From Devosia salina (GTDB taxonomy: Bacteria > Pseudomonadota > Alphaproteobacteria > Rhizobiales > Devosiaceae), in NCBI RefSeq assembly GCF_019504385.1, contig NZ_CP080590.1:786001-850000 (forward strand): 64,000 nt of DNA, read 5' to 3'. This document shows positions 8,675 to 16,119 of this stretch, piece after piece. The notes beneath the pieces were generated by a model. It saw only the letters and a list, made by a program, of their open reading frames with translations. It searched no databases and was not told the DNA's origin. How positions within the stretch are numbered: the stretch's first letter is position 1; the number at the start of each line of letters is the position of its first letter. The position numbers were made by a program, and so were the translations under genes.

Positions 8675-9255
8675 GCGGGGCACATCGCGTCGTGCTGGCG
8701 CTGACCGGCGCTTCGGGCGCCGCCATCGGCTTGCGCGTGGCGGAACGGCTCGCTTCCCGGCCGGAGGTTGCGACCGACCTGGTGGTGTCGCCTGCCGCCC
8801 GCCGCACCCTGGCCGAGGAGGTCGGGGCCACGGCCTTTGAAAGACTGGTGGGGCTGGCGGAGACCGTCCATGATGCCACCAATATCGGCGCCACCATCGC
8901 CAGCGGGTCCTGTCGCACCGCCGGCATGATCATTGCTCCCTGTTCCATGCGCTCCCTGGCTGCCATCGCCGCCGGCATTACCGACAATCTGGTGACAAGG
9001 GCAGCCGATGTTCACCTCAAGGAGCGGCGGAAACTGGTGCTGCTGGCGCGGGAAACGCCGCTGCATCTGGGCCATTTGCGCAATATGGTGGCCGTGACCG
9101 AGATGGGTGCCATCGTCATGCCGCCGGTCCCCGCCTTCTATCACCGGCCGCAATCTTTGGCCGAGATCGTCGACCATCTGGCCGCGCGGGCCATCGATCT
9201 GCTGGGCCTGCCGGGCGGCCCCGAGGCCCAGGCCTGGGACGGCGGCGTTGATTAG
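8671..9255 (+). CDS. ubiX: UbiX flavin prenyltransferase
   Basis: 194-residue flavin prenyltransferase that makes the prenylated FMN cofactor for UbiD. The FMN-binding N-terminus LALTGASGAAIGLRVAE, the SGSCRTAGMIIAPCSMRSLAAIAAGI block and LARETPLHLGHLRNM are all typical. The start ATG at 8671 overlaps the ubiD stop (ATGA). The 3' end overlaps by 4 bp the 3' end of the convergent nnrU gene, leaving no room for a separate terminator. Confidence 0.95.
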   Translation: MSGAHRVVLALTGASGAAIGLRVAERLASRPEVATDLVVSPAARRTLAEEVGATAFERLVGLAETVHDATNIGATIASGSCRTAGMIIAPCSMRSLAAIAAGITDNLVTRAADVHLKERRKLVLLARETPLHLGHLRNMVAVTEMGAIVMPPVPAFYHRPQSLAEIVDHLAARAIDLLGLPGGPEAQAWDGGVD

Positions 9256-9938
9256 CTCGCTGCCAGCACCAGCGGGTCGGCACCGAAGAGCGCGGCATGG
9301 CCGCCCAGCAGCAGCCAGGCCGTGAGCAGGGCGGCGCCAGCAATACCGATGCCGAGGGGCAGGTCGAGGCGCAGCCGGCTGCGACCCGCCAGCATGGCTG
9401 CGAAGGGCAGCACCGAAGAGGTCTCGGACAGCCGCGTCCAGTCGGAACCCAGGCGACGCCGACTGCGCCGATCGGTCATCACCATGCCGAACACAGCGAA
9501 CAGGCCCAACGCCCCGAAGAGCATCAGGCTGCGCACGTCGCCATTGGCCAGCACATGGCTGGCGGCCCAGAGAACGAAGCCCCACAGCACCGGGTGGCGG
9601 GTAATGGCCGTGATGGCGCCGGGATGATCAGAGCCGCGGCGGAAGCTGATGGAAAGTGGGTTGGGGCTGGCAAGTCCGGCAATCAGCAGCACCAGAGCGA
9701 CCGGGACCAGGACCAGCGCCAGCCACGCCTGCCAGGCCGCGGGCGGCCAGAGTTCGAGATAATCGAGCGCCAGGGCAGATTGGAACACCCAGACCAGGCT
9801 CGCAATCGAAGCGATGGAATAGAGCGCCAGATAGGGGCGGCGCCCCAACCGCGCGACCAGGCCCTGGCGGATTGCGGGTATGGCGGGAACGGAATGCAGG
9901 GCCAGAAAAAGCGCGAAGGCAAGTAGAAACTGGATCAA
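9252..9938 (-). CDS. nnrU: NnrU-family membrane protein
   Basis: 228-residue integral membrane protein with about six hydrophobic segments, of the NnrU family found with nitrite and nitric oxide reductase genes. The family block ITRHPVLWGFVLWAASHVLANGD, with its conserved Arg-His, is clearly visible near residue 112. The exact biochemical role of NnrU is not settled; a part in nitrite/NO metabolism or isoprenoid/haem modification has been proposed. The start overlaps the stop of the upstream hemerythrin-like gene by 4 bp, so the two form one operon, probably driven from the box at 10445-10458. Confidence 0.88.
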   Translation of the reverse strand: MIQFLLAFALFLALHSVPAIPAIRQGLVARLGRRPYLALYSIASIASLVWVFQSALALDYLELWPPAAWQAWLALVLVPVALVLLIAGLASPNPLSISFRRGSDHPGAITAITRHPVLWGFVLWAASHVLANGDVRSLMLFGALGLFAVFGMVMTDRRSRRRLGSDWTRLSETSSVLPFAAMLAGRSRLRLDLPLGIGIAGAALLTAWLLLGGHAALFGADPLVLAAS

Positions 9939-10387
9939 TGCAGATGTCCGCCTCGTGGAGCGACGTTGACGATCAGCGAGAGCAGGTCCATTTCCGCATA
10001 GACATGGCGGCGGATGCTCTCGAAAAAGCTGCGCAGCAGATAGCCGGTCGCGTCGGGTGACAATACGGAGCGGCCCGAGACGAGGTCAACAAGGGCTTCC
10101 TCGACTTCGATGGCGACCTGGTCGTCATAGTCGTGCTCCTGCCGCAGGCGTTCGGCGGCCTGGCGCATTTCGGCGCGCTCCGAGGCCAGCAGCATCGGCA
10201 GCAGCACCTGGTTCTCCTGCAGATGGGTCTCGGTCACCAGCCTGACCAGGCTGACCACGAGCCGGTTGCATAGCGCCAGGGGCACGCTGCCGGGCAGGCC
10301 GTCCGCGATCAGCTCCAGCATGTCGCAGGCCTCGAGAAGCCGCTCGTAGCAATTCTTGAGTGCGTCGAGCGCGACGTCCTGGGTCAT
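9935..10387 (-). CDS. Hemerythrin HHE-domain protein
   Basis: About 150 residues of four-helix-bundle type with the metal-binding pattern of bacterial hemerythrins: His and Glu in THLQENQVLLP, a central QEHDYDD, and RRHVYAEMDLL near the end. Such proteins bind O2 or NO at a di-iron site and often occur with denitrification or NO-stress genes. The start chosen is ATG 10387, preceded by GGAAGG, rather than the longer frame to 10432. It overlaps nnrU (ATGA). The Fnr/NnrR-type box at 10445-10458 ends 58 nt upstream, so low-oxygen or NO induction is likely. Confidence 0.82.
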   Translation of the reverse strand: MTQDVALDALKNCYERLLEACDMLELIADGLPGSVPLALCNRLVVSLVRLVTETHLQENQVLLPMLLASERAEMRQAAERLRQEHDYDDQVAIEVEEALVDLVSGRSVLSPDATGYLLRSFFESIRRHVYAEMDLLSLIVNVAPRGGHLH

Positions 10388-10444
10388 CCCCACACCTTCC
10401 CGTTTCAGTCCATTCCCTTTTAGTGGCCGCACTCAGGGCCGACT

Positions 10445-10458
10445 TTGCTTTGGATCAA
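10445..10458. promoter_or_regulatory. Fnr/NnrR-type box upstream of the hemerythrin-nnrU operon
   Basis: TTGCT-TTGG-ATCAA: a perfect right half-site and a one-base-off left half. It lies 58-71 nt in front of the hemerythrin start, the same spacing as at ubiT and nnrS. Confidence 0.65.
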
Positions 10459-10490
10459 GGCGCGGTGCCGCCCGGATGGGGCAAGAGAGT

Positions 10491-10504
10491 TTGCGCTGCG
10501 ACAA
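10491..10504. promoter_or_regulatory. Second Fnr/NnrR-like box, facing the DUF2249 operon
   Basis: TTGCG-CTGC-GACAA, 94-107 nt upstream of the DUF2249 gene at 10598. It matches TTGNN-N4-NNCAA, and the left half is identical to the strong nnrS box. The divergent region therefore has one candidate site per promoter. Confidence 0.5.
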
Positions 10505-10597
10505 AGTGAGCCCGGACCGTTCCGTCCTAGCTTGGCCAGGGTCGGGACGCAGGACCGCCGCCCGCCGTCATTTTCATCAGCGGTCAGGACAGGACAG

Positions 10598-10843
10598 ATG
10601 GCAGACAAGGAACTGGCCTTCATCGATGTGCGCACCATCCAGCCGCGGGAGCGGCATCCGAAAATCTTTGCCATGGCCAATGACCTGGCCGTCGGGGACA
10701 GCTTCGTGATCGTCAACGACCACGATCCGCGGCCGCTGCACTATCAGTTGCAGGCCGAATATCCCGGCCAGTTCTCCTGGACCTATCTCGAGAGCGGCCC
10801 GGAGGTCTGGCGGGTGCAACTGGGCCGCGCCGAGGCGGCCTGA
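10598..10843 (+). CDS. DUF2249 domain protein, single domain
   Basis: 81-residue soluble protein consisting of one DUF2249 domain: an N-terminal DVRTIQPRERHPKIF strand-helix, the loop GDSFVIVNDHDPRPLHYQL, and a C-terminal WTYLESGPEVWRVQLGR. DUF2249 proteins are TusA-like small folds often found beside nitrite and NO reductases; the biochemical role is unknown. The start at 10598 follows a GGACAGGACAG stretch; the longer frame to 10445 would run through the regulatory boxes. It is followed at 50 bp by the membrane protein gene. Confidence 0.85.
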   Translation: MADKELAFIDVRTIQPRERHPKIFAMANDLAVGDSFVIVNDHDPRPLHYQLQAEYPGQFSWTYLESGPEVWRVQLGRAEAA

Positions 10844-10893
10844 GACACATTGGGGAACCGGCCCGTTCGGTTCCCCTGTCGGGGAGCACCAGG

Positions 10894-12243
10894 ATGCAGA
10901 TGGCCACACTCTCGCGCTGGACACTTGCCTATTTCGGCTGCGCGCTGACCGCGCTGGTCGTGGCGCTAGCCCTGATCGGCTTGGGCTGGGCTTACCCCCA
11001 GAACCCGCTGGCTGCGCCCTCGACACTCATTGTCGTGCATCTGCTCGCCATTGGCTGGCTGAGCCTCTTGATGCTGGGCGCGCTGATGCAGTTCCTGCCG
11101 GTGCTGGTGGGGCGGGAGCTGGCATTGCCGGGCCTGGCGCCTGTTGCACTGGGCACGATCCTTGTTGGCCTTTTTCTCATGCTGTGCGGCTTTGCCGCCC
11201 TCGATGGCTGGCTTGGTAGTGCCGAACTGCTGCCGCTGGGCGGCCTGGTCGTGATCGCGGGCTTCGGCATCGCGGCGGTGCCGCTCTTTGCCACCCTGCT
11301 GCGCGCCAAATCCCTGCCGCTACCCGCCGGATTTGTGACCGTCGCGCTGATGAGCCTGCTCGTGGCCGCCATGCTCGGCGACACGCTGGCCGCCGCATTG
11401 GCCGGGCTGATCGGCGGCGATTTCGCGGTGGCGCTGGTGACCCATGGCGTGACCCTCCATGCCGGCTTTGGCCTGGGGGGCTGGCTGACCCTGGCGGCCA
11501 TGGGTGTGAGCTACCGGCTGGTCTCGATGTTTCTGATTTCCCCCGAGCGCACGGGATGGGTGCCGCGGGTGGCCTTTCTCTCAGCTGTGGCCGGGTTGGC
11601 CCTCGCCTGCGCAGCGCTCGGGGTTCTCCTATGGCTGAACGCGCCATGGCCCCTCGGCCTGGCTGTGGTGGGTCTTGCGGCGCTCCTTGCTCTCGGCGCC
11701 TATCTGGGCGACGTGGTGACGCTCTATCGCCGCCGCCGGCGGGCCCAGCTCGAACTGCACATGATTGCGGCCATCGGCGCGTTCATCATGCTGGTTCTGG
11801 GGGTGCTGCTGCTCACCCTCGCCACCTGGCTGGGCTGGGAGGGTGCCGTGGCCGCAGCCGTGCATCTGCTCGGCCTGGGCTGGCTCAGTGGGCTGGGCCT
11901 GGCCATGCTCTACAAGATCATCCCGTTCCTGACCTGGCTTGAATGTTTCGCCCCGTCCATGGGCCGCCTGCCCACGCCGCGCGTGCAGGACATGGTGCGC
12001 GAAGCGCCGGCGCGGCTCGGTTTCGGCCTTTATTTCGGCGCCGTGACGGCGGGCGCGGTGGCCATTGCCGCAAGTGTTCCGGCTCTGCTGCAGCTGGCCG
12101 CAGTCCTGCAAATGGCGGCCGTTCTCTATCTGATCCACCACTTCTATCGGGCGCGGCGGCTCGCTGATCTGCCGCTGCTCTGGCAAGACCACCCCCGGCC
12201 GCGCCTGCTCTGGCCGGCACGCAATTTCAGGAGCCCCACATGA
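10894..12243 (+). CDS. Polytopic membrane protein (about 12 TM) of the nitrite/NO block
   Basis: 449-residue protein with about twelve hydrophobic helices. Several helices carry His in Gly-rich surroundings: VHLLAIGWLSLLMLGALMQF near 48, THGVTLHAGFGLGGW near 185, and VHLLGLGWLSGLGLAMLYKI near 325, followed by FLTWLECF. The two near-identical HLL-GWLS-L blocks suggest an internal repeat of two six-helix halves. The pattern is reminiscent of haem-copper oxidase subunit I or NnrS-type haem proteins, but I cannot assign a named family with certainty. It sits between two DUF2249 genes and overlaps the second by 4 bp, so a part in NO or nitrite handling is inferred. Confidence 0.75.
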   Translation: MQMATLSRWTLAYFGCALTALVVALALIGLGWAYPQNPLAAPSTLIVVHLLAIGWLSLLMLGALMQFLPVLVGRELALPGLAPVALGTILVGLFLMLCGFAALDGWLGSAELLPLGGLVVIAGFGIAAVPLFATLLRAKSLPLPAGFVTVALMSLLVAAMLGDTLAAALAGLIGGDFAVALVTHGVTLHAGFGLGGWLTLAAMGVSYRLVSMFLISPERTGWVPRVAFLSAVAGLALACAALGVLLWLNAPWPLGLAVVGLAALLALGAYLGDVVTLYRRRRRAQLELHMIAAIGAFIMLVLGVLLLTLATWLGWEGAVAAAVHLLGLGWLSGLGLAMLYKIIPFLTWLECFAPSMGRLPTPRVQDMVREAPARLGFGLYFGAVTAGAVAIAASVPALLQLAAVLQMAAVLYLIHHFYRARRLADLPLLWQDHPRPRLLWPARNFRSPT

Positions 12244-12749
12244 CCGATCCTCTCGAACTGGACGTGCGTCCGCTGCTGCACAATGGCGGCGAGCCCTTCG
12301 GGGCCATCATGGGCGCCGTGGGCAGCCTGGCCCCGGGGCAGGGGCTGAGACTCTACGCCACCTTCCGGCCCGAGCCGCTGTTCAAGGTCATGCAGGCCAA
12401 GGGTTTCGACTACGAGGCGACCCCACTGGACGGCGGCGACTGGCAGGTGCTGTTCACGCCCGATGGCGCGGCATCCGAACCGGCGGGATCGCGCAGCGAC
12501 GATCCGGACAACTGGCCCGACCCGGCGCACTATCTCGATTGCACCGAACTCGACCCGCCCGAGCCCATGGTGCGCATTCTGGCGCAATTGGAGGCCATGG
12601 CGAAGGGCGAGGTGCTGTTTGCCCTGCTGGCGCGGGAGCCGGTCTTCCTGTTCCCCGAGCTCGAAGCGCGCGGCCACGCCTGGGTCGGCGACTTCGATGC
12701 CGAAGGCACGACCTACCGGCTGATGATGCGGGCAGGTTCCCGGCCATGA
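12240..12749 (+). CDS. DUF2249 protein with two tandem domains
   Basis: 169 residues. The first half (LELDVRPLLHNGGEPFGAI, then GQGLRLYATFRPEPLFKVM and GGDWQVLF) is a DUF2249 domain. The second half (YLDCTELDPPEPMVRILAQL, then LLAREPVFLFPELEARGHAW and TTYRLMM) repeats the same layout, with a polar linker rich in Ser and Asp between them. The gene overlaps both neighbours by ATGA, so three genes are translationally coupled: membrane protein, DUF2249 pair, MIP18 protein. Function unknown; a TusA-like sulfur or metal carrier role is only a structural guess. Confidence 0.82.
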   Translation: MTDPLELDVRPLLHNGGEPFGAIMGAVGSLAPGQGLRLYATFRPEPLFKVMQAKGFDYEATPLDGGDWQVLFTPDGAASEPAGSRSDDPDNWPDPAHYLDCTELDPPEPMVRILAQLEAMAKGEVLFALLAREPVFLFPELEARGHAWVGDFDAEGTTYRLMMRAGSRP

Positions 12750-13057
12750 TTGCCAACCCGCGCATGGAGATGGAGGCCGACATAAGGGCCGCGCTGCGCG
12801 GGGTGATCGACCCCGAGCTTGGGCACAACATCATCGATCTCGGGATGGTCTATGATGTCGATGTGGTTGCCGATGGGGCCGTGGCCATCGTGATGACCAC
12901 CACGGCGCGTTTCTGCCCGGCCAGCGCTTTTCTGCAAGGGGCAGTGGCTGCCGCCGCCGGGGCGGTGCCGGGGGTGATGGAGGTGCGGGTCGAACTCACC
13001 TACGACCCACCCTGGACCCCCGACCGCATGGCGCCGGAGATCGCCATGCGCTTCTGA
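12746..13057 (+). CDS. MIP18 (DUF59) family iron-sulfur assembly-type protein
   Basis: 103-residue single-domain protein of the MIP18/DUF59 family (SufT, PaaD N-terminal type). The signature IRAALRGVIDPELGHNIIDLGMVYDV is clear, followed by VAIVMTTTARFCPASAFLQ and VRVELTYDPPWTPDRM. Members help to mature iron-sulfur or di-iron proteins. Here it ends an operon with DUF2249 and membrane proteins and lies close to a hemerythrin-like protein, so maturation of a metal centre within this block is plausible. The start overlaps the previous stop (ATGA). Confidence 0.88.
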   Translation: MIANPRMEMEADIRAALRGVIDPELGHNIIDLGMVYDVDVVADGAVAIVMTTTARFCPASAFLQGAVAAAAGAVPGVMEVRVELTYDPPWTPDRMAPEIAMRF

Positions 13058-13064
13058 GCCGGCG

Positions 13065-14276
13065 TCAGGCCGGGCGGGGCTTGCGGCGGGTCACCAGGGC
13101 GGGCGCGTATTCGACCAGATAGAGCGAGAACGCCGCCATCCAGCAGAGGCCGCTGAGCGACACCAGGATCAGATAGTGGTCCGGGATCAACACGGCCACG
13201 GGCCTGAGGATCGTCCCGACAATGATATACGCATAGCTGACGCCGGTGAGCAGCGGCGCGGTGAGCGGCAGGCCGGTATGACCGCGGGTCGCCCGGCTCA
13301 TGATCGCCAGGGTCATCAGGCCGATGGCCCCGACGGTGAACACATGTAGCGCCGCTGTGGCTTCCAGCAGGCCGCTCGCGGCCAGAGCCATAGCAACAAA
13401 GCCGAGCGGGATCGCCGCATAGGCCAGGTGCAGCACCAGAACCAGCCGCTCCTCGCCCGTCTGCCATCCCTGCCAGCGCTTGAGCCGGGCCGCGTGCAGG
13501 GCCGCGGCGGCAAGGGCGATCAAACCGGTGGCCAATTGCTCCGGTGCGGCCACCCAGCAGACAAGCGCCGCCAGACCAACCAGAAGGGCAATGGTGTCGA
13601 GCCGGTCATAGGGAGCGGGCAGGGCGGTGACATGGCGCTTGGCCAGCCAATTGCGGGTGAAGCTGGGCACGACCCGCCCGCCGATAATGCCGATGAGCAT
13701 GACATAGGCCGAGATCGCGAGCCGGCTGGCCAGGCCCGTATCGCCGTTCCAGATCACCAGCGCATGAAAGCCGCCATTGGCCAGCGCCAGGGCCAGAACG
13801 CCCGCCAGCACCTTGAGGTCGCGCCATTTGCGTCCGGTGACCACTTCGCGCAGGCAGATGGCAAGGAGCAGCGGCAGGAAGGCGAGATCGAGCGCGACGG
13901 CCCAGCCGAGACCCAGCAGTGTGGGCGCGATCAGGACCAGGCGGCCCAGTAACCAGACCAGGAACAGCAGGGCCAGGGGCGCACCGGACACCGGCAGGCG
14001 TCCGGTCCAGTTCGGGATGGCGGTCAGCAGGAACCCGGCCAGCGCCGCCGAGCTATAGCCGAACAGCATCTCATGGGCATGCCAGGCCGCGCCGCCATAG
14101 CCTTCCCCGATGGGCAGGCCCAACGCCAGGGCGCCGATCCAGAGGCCCATGGCGAGGACCGCCCAGATTCCGGCGCCGAGGAAAAAGGGGCGAAAGCCAT
14201 AGGCCAGAATGACCGGGCCCGTATGAGCGATGCCGCGCGGCACCGGCTTGCGCTTGATGGCATGGATTTGATTCAT
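13065..14276 (-). CDS. nnrS: NnrS family membrane protein
   Basis: 403-residue, 12-TM haem-copper membrane protein of the NnrS family, which protects cells from NO and associated iron-thiol complexes. Typical motifs are visible: GFRPFFLGAGIWA near 27, WHAHEMLFGYSSAALAGFLLTAIPNWTG near 65, GRVVPSFTRNWLA near 200 and HVFTVGAIGLMTLAIMSRATRGHTG near 315. The gene converges on the MIP18 gene with a 7-bp gap. A perfectly palindromic NnrR-type box lies 56-69 nt upstream of the start. Confidence 0.94.
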   Translation of the reverse strand: MNQIHAIKRKPVPRGIAHTGPVILAYGFRPFFLGAGIWAVLAMGLWIGALALGLPIGEGYGGAAWHAHEMLFGYSSAALAGFLLTAIPNWTGRLPVSGAPLALLFLVWLLGRLVLIAPTLLGLGWAVALDLAFLPLLLAICLREVVTGRKWRDLKVLAGVLALALANGGFHALVIWNGDTGLASRLAISAYVMLIGIIGGRVVPSFTRNWLAKRHVTALPAPYDRLDTIALLVGLAALVCWVAAPEQLATGLIALAAAALHAARLKRWQGWQTGEERLVLVLHLAYAAIPLGFVAMALAASGLLEATAALHVFTVGAIGLMTLAIMSRATRGHTGLPLTAPLLTGVSYAYIIVGTILRPVAVLIPDHYLILVSLSGLCWMAAFSLYLVEYAPALVTRRKPRPA

Positions 14277-14331
14277 TGACGGGCTCCGGAACTGGACGCT
14301 TCCGCCCTATCCCGCATTGCCCTGGCTATCC

Positions 14332-14345
14332 TTGCGCCAGCGCAA
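14332..14345. promoter_or_regulatory. Palindromic NnrR-type box upstream of nnrS
   Basis: TTGCG-CCAG-CGCAA, extended to a symmetric CTTGCG/CGCAAG pair, is a perfect inverted repeat of the Dnr/NnrR type. It lies 56-69 nt upstream of the nnrS start and is the strongest site of the set. Confidence 0.75.
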
Positions 14346-14361
14346 GGACCGATTGGCCTGG

Positions 14362-15057
14362 CTAGGCCTGGCCCTCTGCCAGCGCCTGCAGGCGGGCCTT
14401 GTCACGCACCAGCAGCTTTTGCCGCCCGCCCTTGACGATGCCCTGGCTCTCCCAGGCGCTGAACAGGCGCGATACCGTGTGCAGCGTCGTGCCGGTCATC
14501 TCGGCAACGTCCTGGCGGGTGAGGGGGAAGTCGATGCGCACACCATCATCCTCGCGCCGTCCGGCCTGATCCATCAGCCGCAGCACGGCATGGGCCACGC
14601 GGCGTTCGACTTCTTCGGTCGACATCTCGCGAATGCGGGTATGCGCCTCCTGCAGGCGCTGGCCGATTGTGCGCATGGCGTTGACCGCCATTTGCGGATT
14701 CTGCTCGACAATGCTGCCCCAGACTTCGTTGGGCCAGCACATGAGCACGCTTTCGGCGGCGGCGACAGGCGTGCCCGGATAGTCGTCGCGCTGCAGGGCC
14801 TGGGCAAAGCCGAAGAGGTCACCCGGATGCACCACGCGCACGATGATCTGCGATCCCTCCGGCGTCACCTGGGTGACCTTGAGCCGGCCATGCAGCAACA
14901 GGAAGAAGTGCGTCGCCCTCTGGCCCTGTTCGAAGACGGCCTCCCCGATGGGCAGGCGGCGCATGGACGCGCGCAGCAATAGCCGGTCCAGGGCGTCATC
15001 GGCCATGTTGGCAAAGAGCGGCAGGCTCTTGATCAGGCTGCGGTCGATATCGGCCAA
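14362..15057 (-). CDS. Crp/Fnr-family regulator, Dnr/NnrR type
   Basis: About 231 residues: a cyclic-nucleotide-type sensor domain (LPLFANMADDALDRLLL, then GDLFGFAQAL), a dimer helix and a C-terminal winged helix (LTRQDVAEMTGTTLHTVSRLFSAWE). The HTVSR recognition helix fits Fnr-like half-sites TTGNN. No N-terminal cysteine cluster is present, so it is not an O2-sensing iron-sulfur Fnr; Dnr/NnrR-type NO sensing through haem is likely. The start is uncertain: TTG at 15057 with GGGGA upstream gives a family-like N-terminus (ADIDRSLIKSLPLF), whereas the frame open to 15264 would overlap nirV. It lies between nnrS and nirV-nirK, its likely targets. Confidence 0.85.
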   Translation of the reverse strand: MADIDRSLIKSLPLFANMADDALDRLLLRASMRRLPIGEAVFEQGQRATHFFLLLHGRLKVTQVTPEGSQIIVRVVHPGDLFGFAQALQRDDYPGTPVAAAESVLMCWPNEVWGSIVEQNPQMAVNAMRTIGQRLQEAHTRIREMSTEEVERRVAHAVLRLMDQAGRREDDGVRIDFPLTRQDVAEMTGTTLHTVSRLFSAWESQGIVKGGRQKLLVRDKARLQALAEGQA

Positions 15058-15151
15058 AGGGCAGTTCCCCGACTTTCGATGTGCCTGAGATACATCAAAA
15101 GCCGCTGCAGCGATACCTGCGCCGCCGTCGCACCCGCCCCGGGCCAGCCCG

Positions 15152-16036
15152 TCACAGCCCGATCCGGTCGAGCAATTGCTCGTGCCAGGCCGGGCGCCGG
15201 ACAAGCCTGAAGCCGAGATTGTCGGGTGGCAGGCCAACCGAGCAGCCGCCGCTCTTGGGGTCACGAATGAAATAGCTGGTCGAGGCCCTGTGCTTGCCCT
15301 CGATCACCCGGATCGTGCAGGCGGGCTGCTCGCTGAGGATCGCGCCGGCCGCGTCGACATGGATGCGCCGGTGGCAGGTATCGGTCCACTCCCAGACATT
15401 GCCGCTGAGATCCATGAGGCCACTGCTATTGGCCCCAAAATGGCCCTGAGGATGGGGCAGGGGATCGGCCGTGCGGCTGCGGGCCGCTTCTTCCCGGTAC
15501 TCGGCGAGCCAACGCAGGGCCGGGTTGCCAACATCCTCAACATTTGCCGCCTCATCGACATAGCGTTCGGCCGCCGCATAGGCCCATTCAGCATCGGTGG
15601 GCAGTGTCCAGACCTGGCCGGTTTGTGCGCTCAGCCAGTCGGCATAGGCAATTGCATCCTGAAAGCTCACCCCGGTCACCGGGTAGCCGTCGAGCCCGGC
15701 TTCCGCCGTCGCCGCGCAGGCCCCATCGGCAACGCAGCGCGCATAGTCCTCGACGCTGACCTGGTGGCGCATGATGACGAGTGGCGCGGCGATGGTGGTG
15801 GTCACCCTGGGGCCGTCGATCGGCGCATTGTCCTGGAGGAAATGGCCCTCGGGCCGATAGGTGAGGTTCCCCGGAGGCAATGTGACAGTTGCGGGTGCAA
15901 CAATTGCTGCCGGGCGGAACGGGTCCGGCAGCGATGGCGCCAGCTGGAAGGCCAAAGCACCCACGGCCACTGCCAGCAAGGTCGCAGGCAGCAGCAGGGT
16001 GGTTATGTCCTTGGCGCGAACAGCATGGGCCGTCAT
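15152..16036 (-). CDS. nirV: NirV, formylglycine-generating-enzyme-like nitrite reductase accessory protein
   Basis: 294-residue protein of the FGE-sulfatase (SUMF1) fold, downstream of nirK as is usual for nirV. One N-terminal membrane helix or signal anchor (ITTLLLPATLLAVAVGALAF) is followed by the FGE domain with VSVEDYARCVADGACAAT, VSFQDAIAYADWLS, WTLPTDAEWAYAA, GLMDLSGNVWEWTDTC and LGFRLVRR. The exact role of NirV in copper nitrite reductase maturation or expression is not established. The start at ATG 16036 has a GGAGG upstream; the longer frame to 16168 would overlap nirK. The gene starts 83 bp after nirK. Confidence 0.9.
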   Translation of the reverse strand: MTAHAVRAKDITTLLLPATLLAVAVGALAFQLAPSLPDPFRPAAIVAPATVTLPPGNLTYRPEGHFLQDNAPIDGPRVTTTIAAPLVIMRHQVSVEDYARCVADGACAATAEAGLDGYPVTGVSFQDAIAYADWLSAQTGQVWTLPTDAEWAYAAAERYVDEAANVEDVGNPALRWLAEYREEAARSRTADPLPHPQGHFGANSSGLMDLSGNVWEWTDTCHRRIHVDAAGAILSEQPACTIRVIEGKHRASTSYFIRDPKSGGCSVGLPPDNLGFRLVRRPAWHEQLLDRIGL

Positions 16037-16119
16037 CTCTGCCTCCGGGAAAATGCCGATGCACGGGCGGACACCGGCAAGGCTTCGCCGGGGTCCTGGC
16101 GGGACCCCGGCGGAACCAA

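Noticed and set aside
15085..15098. CTGAG-ATAC-ATCAA as an Fnr/NnrR box for the Crp/Fnr regulator gene
   Set aside because: Only one half-site is good, and it lies 28-41 nt before the likely start, too close for the activating spacing seen at the other genes.
15058..15264. Longer N-terminus of the Dnr-type regulator
   Set aside because: The extra residues do not resemble Crp/Fnr proteins and overlap nirV; the Cys residues there are not an Fnr cluster.
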